From positions 4,910,501-4,974,500 of the forward strand of contig NC_065899.1 of assembly GCF_905147045.1 (NCBI RefSeq): DNA of 64,000 nt, given 5' to 3'. The position numbers and the translations under genes are program-made. The notes beneath the pieces are model-generated. The model ran no database searches, was not told the origin of the DNA, and was given only the letters and a program-made list of their open reading frames with translations. Numbering within the stretch: the stretch's first letter is position 1; every line of letters begins with the position of its first letter. The stretch is from Nymphalis io. Lineage: Eukaryota; Arthropoda; Insecta; Lepidoptera; Nymphalidae. Positions 61,030 to 64,000 of the stretch are shown one piece after another.

Positions 61030-62837
61030 GTAATTTAGATATTATTTACACCTTATGCATACCTTTGCAATGCGCTTATATAATTTAACTCATAAGATAA
61101 ATGTATGTAAGTTTATTTTTCAACATTAAGCATTACACATTTATTTCTCTTTTTTTAACTCAGTGCTGTGACACGTTTTAAAAGCTATTTTATTTTTTTC
61201 AAATGTTTCAACTCCCTCTATTTTATCAACGTTTACAGTATACGTTATAAATGCAAAGCAAATATTCAATGTCCTTTTCACTGTACAACTAGTTTCACTT
61301 TCAATTTAAACAAGAATATAAACTATACAAAATTTAGAAAGGCATATAATTATACAGCTATTCTATATCAACAACAACAACCAAAGTATTAAGAAACATA
61401 TATATGAAACAAAATTTTTAAAGTTATTTTTAAAGTTTAGTAACAAAATGTTCTAGGACTATTCATGAACATCTACTACGTGATACACTTCTATGAATTT
61501 AGCAGACGGCAGCGGCATCGTAATTTTATATAATTTACTATAACACAAAAAAATATCTATCGTATGTTACTCATACAGTATATTGCTATCATATGTTGTT
61601 AAAATATTCCACAGAGCATTTTCATAAATTTACATTCAATCAGTGAATTTCAGGAGTAAAAAATCTCTTCCATAATGAAAAATTATATGTATTTAAACTA
61701 AAACTGTAATTTAAATATTACACGAAATTATATTATAGGGATACTAATTATGCATTTTATTCATAAATTTATTTCCAGGATTGATTTTTGCAAATTTTAA
61801 AACAGATTTTTGTACTTATTTATTTTTATTAAATAAATCTGACTGACTTTATGATAAAGGTTTAAATTTTTTTAATATAAAGTATATTAAAAAAAAATTA
61901 ATATATTTTATATTAAAAAAAATGTTTTATGAAATTCGTGATAAAAAATGTCAAAATATGAATATTTAATAATTTGGCTCAGAGAGTTACGAGTATTAAT
62001 ATATTTGGCACCAATTATTTCGTTATACTCCATAAACATTAATGTGAGTAAAAATAATACATTTTGTTATGAGAGAAATTCCCGTCCATATCCCATTAAA
62101 AGACCTCATAATTTTGAATGTTATGACTATTTTATTAAGGAGCCAATAGCGAGAAAGTCTTAATTGTAATGTAATAAAAAATCTTATTAATTTTTTAGAA
62201 GAATATTTATTTTTATTTTATGCACTTATTTAAAAATATTATTATTTCATATTAATTTCGATTCACATTTATTTAATCACATATACTTTAAATTTAAATA
62301 TAATTTAATTTAAACTAATTTAAATGTGATTTGCAAATTTTGACAATAATAAAAGAATCAATAAAATCAATAAAGGCAACCAAGAATGTTAATTAAGCCA
62401 TGATATTACTTGAAAGCATAACCAACCTGTTATTTTGTGAAAACATCTGCAAACAACCTTTGAGATGATAATAAACAGAGTGCTGTCGTATCATCCTGTA
62501 CACTGAACTGCAACGATTTAGATAAATATTTTTGAACTCGACCATCATGGTTGGGGTAATTAACAAAATAAATCTAGATTCATGTTGTACTTAATTAATC
62601 TACAGAGTTTTGGAAATATACCCAAAATCAGAATCGAAAACTGATTCTAATTTTATCTATATGATAAATTCTTTCTGCTATATAATAGTCATATATATAC
62701 ATATAATTTAGAAACGTGAATATTGTCATACACACCAACTAATTTATTATTGATATCTTCATTTGGTTCATATTTAAGAGCGTCCTAAAAGTCGACAGTT
62801 GAAACAAAGCCAAAAGTCGTCTAGACTCGTCTTCGAG
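61030..62837. other. Probable intron or 5' flank between the two exon candidates
   Basis: AT-rich. Two short open frames (61168-61392, 61948-62163) have no motif, and the second's codon use follows local base composition. I would not call either a gene. Confidence 0.4.
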
Positions 62838-63891
62838 ATGCAAATTATTGGCGTTATAGCAGAAAACCCCTCAGTACCGCATTGTATTGTGTACACACGA
62901 AGACATATTCAACGTTTAATTATAGTTATAAATCCATGTTATCGCGATCCTAATATAAACACGGCGTTTAAAAACTATAAACAAGCACATAGTGTTCAAG
63001 CAAGACCGCTAAATGTAGAAGGAAAAGAAATTTTCAAAAATGTAGCTAATACTAATCACAAGTTGGACAGTGCCACAAAATTAAATTTGTTGAGTGATAA
63101 TATCTATCGACCGACTTTAGATATATTAAATGAAGTGACTATACACAAATCGAATTTAGTTAAAAGCAAAAAGTTAGAAAAGGGTAACAAAGAGAAGGCT
63201 GTAAAGAAAAGAGTAAGATTTGAAGACACCGAATTGGAACCTAAACAGATTTCATTCAGAGAGCGTCTTGTTCAGTTCTTTCATTATATTTGGACGTGTA
63301 CGAGGGCGACGGTTAAAATTGTTTTGAGTAAGTTTCAGCGCTTTTTATTACTTGCCTATAAATAAAGTACTAAAACCTGACCTTACACTTTATTTTGCGG
63401 AATAAAAATAATATTATCAATTGTTGTTTAAGAGTTTGTTTGTTGTAACAATACCAGTTTCATATACAAATAAATATTTCTACCTATAAATAAACCTTTC
63501 TCGTTATTACAAAATTAAAGACTATTTTAAACTGCTTTTAATGTAAAACATTAATTTCGTGATTTACAAGATATTCTGTCATTTTTGTGACCTATAGCAC
63601 GACAGCATATATATATTAAAATACTTTTCGATTACAATTTACATAAATCAGCGTATCTCTTAAAACTTAAAACTGATCTTGTTTTCATGGATATATTCTT
63701 AAATTGTAGCTTCCTCAGTTCTAAAACAATTTAAAACAGGCCGAAATAAGGCCCACCACAAACGAAACGTGCCATCGAACTTACCTCAAACTCCACACTT
63801 TGTGGAATTAATGAAATTTCCGTCCGATATCGATTATGGCAAAGTTTCGCCAGTGAACAGTTTCAAATCACATTTCAATAGTTTTCAATGA
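62838..63891 (+). CDS. Spliced ORF, 223 codons, unknown protein with PP1-type RVxF motif
   Basis: Exon 1 is 62838-63327: ATG at 62838 in an open frame that begins at 62778, 163 codons plus one base. Exon 2 is 63710-63891: one split codon, 59 codons and TGA. The donor TTTTGA|GTAAGT is near consensus. The acceptor ttaaattgtag|C is fair, and a second AG nine bases on (cttcctcag) keeps the frame. The intron is 382 bp and AT-rich. The protein is basic and lysine-rich. Features: a short hydrophobic stretch RLIIVINPCY (26-35), KKRVRFED (123-130) matching the RVxF docking motif for protein phosphatase 1, then RERLVQFFHYIWTCTRATVK (141-160), a likely amphipathic helix. The C-terminus is polar (TPHFVELMKFPSDIDYGKV). 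No catalytic domain or signal peptide. Exon 1 could instead begin at an acceptor CAG at 62796. The family is unknown; PP1 binding is inference from the motif alone. Confidence 0.5.
63328..63709 (+). other. Putative 382-bp intron
   Basis: GTAAGT at 63328 and AG at 63708-63709, with a T-rich run (gatcttgttttcatggatat) upstream of the acceptor. An in-frame stop (TAA, 63363) lies 35 bp inside, so an intron-retaining form would end at FQRFLLLAYK. Confidence 0.5.
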
Positions 63892-64000
63892 GTATAGACT
63901 TGGATTAAAATTGGCTACATGACACCTGTTAATGCATATTATTCTATATTTAAATCCTACACAACGTTCTATTAATGTCTGTAATTGTTATGAAGTTCGT
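63892..64000 (+). other. Presumed 3' UTR or downstream DNA
   Basis: No AATAAA or ATTAAA in a convincing position before the window ends, so the transcript end is not visible. Confidence 0.35.

Noticed and set aside
61948..62163. 71-codon plus-strand ORF between the two exon candidates
   Set aside because: It has an ATG and a GTGAGT inside it, but composition follows the AT-rich background and no motif is seen. It could be an unsupported cassette exon.
1..64000. CRISPR array, phage, plasmid or bacterial operon
   Set aside because: No regularly spaced direct repeats. The tRNA without CCA, the introns, LINEs and SINEs all indicate an insect nuclear genome.

Overview
The window is AT-rich, intron- and intergenic-type eukaryotic DNA, most likely from a lepidopteran (butterfly or moth). 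The evidence is a nuclear tRNA gene with pol III signals, 5'-truncated non-LTR retrotransposons of the R1, RTE and CR1-like (Jockey superfamily) types, several tRNA-derived SINE families and a poly(A)-tailed short repeat that I recognise from memory as lepidopteran, long (TA)n tracts, and spliced gene structure. There are no bacterial operons, ribosome-binding sites or CRISPR arrays. Family names were assigned by reading motifs, not by database search.

Layout. 1-3.3 kb: an R1-clade fragment nested in a SINE, then a dead RTE fragment. 3.92 kb: an intact tRNA-Val(AAC) gene. 4-12.8 kb: mostly AT-rich DNA with a tandem duplication, a (TA)n tract, a near-perfect palindrome and SINE pieces. 12.86-16.0 kb: the largest element, a minus-strand CR1-like LINE with endonuclease and reverse transcriptase regions, broken by frameshifts and by a fold-back insertion. 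16-34 kb: short retroposon debris, including an 88-bp fragment with a perfect 12-bp target duplication, a deleted second copy of the CR1-like LINE (27.7-28.3 kb) and more palindromes. 34.7-36.0 kb: three retroposons in series, the last inserted in the tail of the second. 36-58 kb: AT-rich DNA with SINEs, RTE relics and several copies of a short repeat whose 3' end resembles that of the CR1-like LINE.

The only host protein-coding signal is at the right end. A roughly 70% GC exon-like segment (60840-61029) and a second segment (62838-63327) both end in phase-1 donors after similar C-terminal peptides. The second can be spliced to 63710-63891 to give a 223-codon open frame with a PP1-type RVxF motif. 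I read these as alternative N-terminal exons of one plus-strand gene of unknown identity.

Six palindromes with 18-24 bp arms and 0-6 nt centres are scattered through the window. One lies inside the CR1-like reading frame and is best explained as a fold-back templated insertion. This class of small inverted duplication is the most distinctive structural signal not covered by ordinary annotation.
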